From the NCBI GenBank assembly GCA_028288675.1, contig JAQBNG010000024.1, positions 1 to 33,086 on the forward strand: a stretch of DNA of 33,086 nucleotides. The letters are read 5' to 3'. A program made the translations under genes and the position numbers. The notes below the pieces were generated by a model. It did no database searches. It saw nothing but the letters and a program-made list of their open reading frames with translations, and was not told the DNA's origin. This stretch comes from Flavisolibacter sp. GTDB taxonomy: Bacteria > Bacteroidota > Bacteroidia > Chitinophagales > Chitinophagaceae. The first letter of the stretch is position 1; each line of letters opens with the position of its first letter. Shown here one piece after another: positions 32,742-33,086 of the stretch.

Positions 32742-33086
32742 GAAAATTTTTTTAATCGTTAGAAATTTTATGGAGAGCTTAATGCAAGCCCTAAGCTATA
32801 ACGAAAGAAGGTAAGAAGGCAGTTGTTTTTTGATAAAAATCGATACTTTATAAATACAATCCCGGAATAATTTTAATATTTAGAAGGATATATTTCCCTT
32901 TTTAATGAATTATAAATTGGTCCCGGCAAAGGCTATTGAAACCAGAAGGGCATAAAAATAAAGAAAGGGCGTTTTTACTCTTGTTTTTACTGGTTTACTC
33001 TTATACTTTCGTCTTGGTTTTTCATAGGATATTGGATTTTAAAACGAGGCAGCATTTCTATGCAGCCTTTTTTGTTTTCAGCCCCC
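32742..33086. other. Intergenic region upstream of the GMC gene, to window end
   Basis: This 345-base stretch holds the promoter region of the leftward GMC operon, a tract with three TTTACT words (near 32973-33001) and a terminator-like hairpin near the right edge. A 16-codon frame at 32904 is too short to call. No RNA gene was recognised. Confidence 0.4.
33047..33074. terminator. Hairpin with T-tract near the right edge
   Basis: AGGCAGCAT (33047-33055) pairs with ATGCAGCCT (33060-33068) apart from one A-A mismatch, with a 4-base loop and a T-run on the right. Flanking A and T tracts suggest a bidirectional terminator, perhaps for a leftward gene beyond the window. Confidence 0.5.

Noticed and set aside
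32904-32954. 16-codon frame starting MNYKLVPAK
   Set aside because: Too short, with no promoter or conservation evidence available.
1-33086. Search for CRISPR arrays, tRNA or rRNA genes, transposases, integrases and toxin-antitoxin pairs
   Set aside because: Nothing with the needed repeats, cloverleaf pattern or protein motifs was found by reading the sequence; a dedicated tRNA and Rfam scan was not possible.

Overview
The window looks like chromosomal DNA from a Bacteroidota bacterium, most likely of the family Chitinophagaceae. The evidence is a type IX secretion C-terminal sorting domain, many SPII-type lipoprotein signals, promoters of the Bacteroidota type (TTG, about 20 bases, TAnnTTTG), weak or absent Shine-Dalgarno sequences, a bacillithiol deacetylase, and several families (DUF1080, GH172/DUF2961, ThuA, DUF885, GMC oxidoreductase) typical of that group. 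I saw no tRNA or rRNA gene, CRISPR array, prophage or insertion sequence. Starts are listed at the ATG that best fits each family; two genes (tsaD, trmN6) can only start at TTG.

Left part (1-11.7 kb): the N-terminus of a Tat-exported SDR oxidoreductase; a DUF1080 lipoprotein; a DUF885 metallopeptidase; a T9SS cargo protein with its own promoter and a strong terminator; a GlsB/YeaQ-type membrane protein flanked by related small inverted repeats; a PQQ-dependent sugar dehydrogenase lipoprotein convergent with an exported DinB-fold protein; a small acidic protein followed by a CvpA-CAP fusion; and a sphingolipid delta-4-desaturase-like enzyme followed directly by a CheY-like regulator and a terminator.

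Middle part (11.7-24.7 kb): an AI-2E family permease, bshB1, prfC (RF3), a small protein, a response regulator, a MacB/FtsX-type permease, then tsaD and trmN6, which both modify tRNA at position 37. The prfC leader contains a nested set of inverted repeats that would fold into a long rod-like RNA. Next comes a compact cyanophycin cassette. The synthetase cphA faces right; cyanophycinase cphB, an unknown 85-residue gene and an isoaspartyl peptidase face left. Together they cover synthesis of the Asp-Arg storage polymer, its cleavage to beta-Asp-Arg dipeptides and their hydrolysis. A 17-bp dyad lies in the divergent promoter region.

Right part (24.7-33.1 kb): small proteins (DUF3606, a YRFEG/DAYG-type family, and two unknown genes in one operon), two tandem DUF421 membrane proteins each ending in a four-cysteine ribbon, then a leftward cluster GMC oxidoreductase - ThuA protein - GH172/DUF2961 - DUF1080. 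That cluster suggests periplasmic oxidative breakdown of glycosides through 3-keto intermediates, or fructan-type hydrolysis.

The most rewarding items for follow-up are the structured RNA ahead of prfC, the cyanophycin cassette with its embedded unknown gene, the desaturase-regulator pair, the CvpA-CAP fusion and the duplicated DUF421-ribbon genes.
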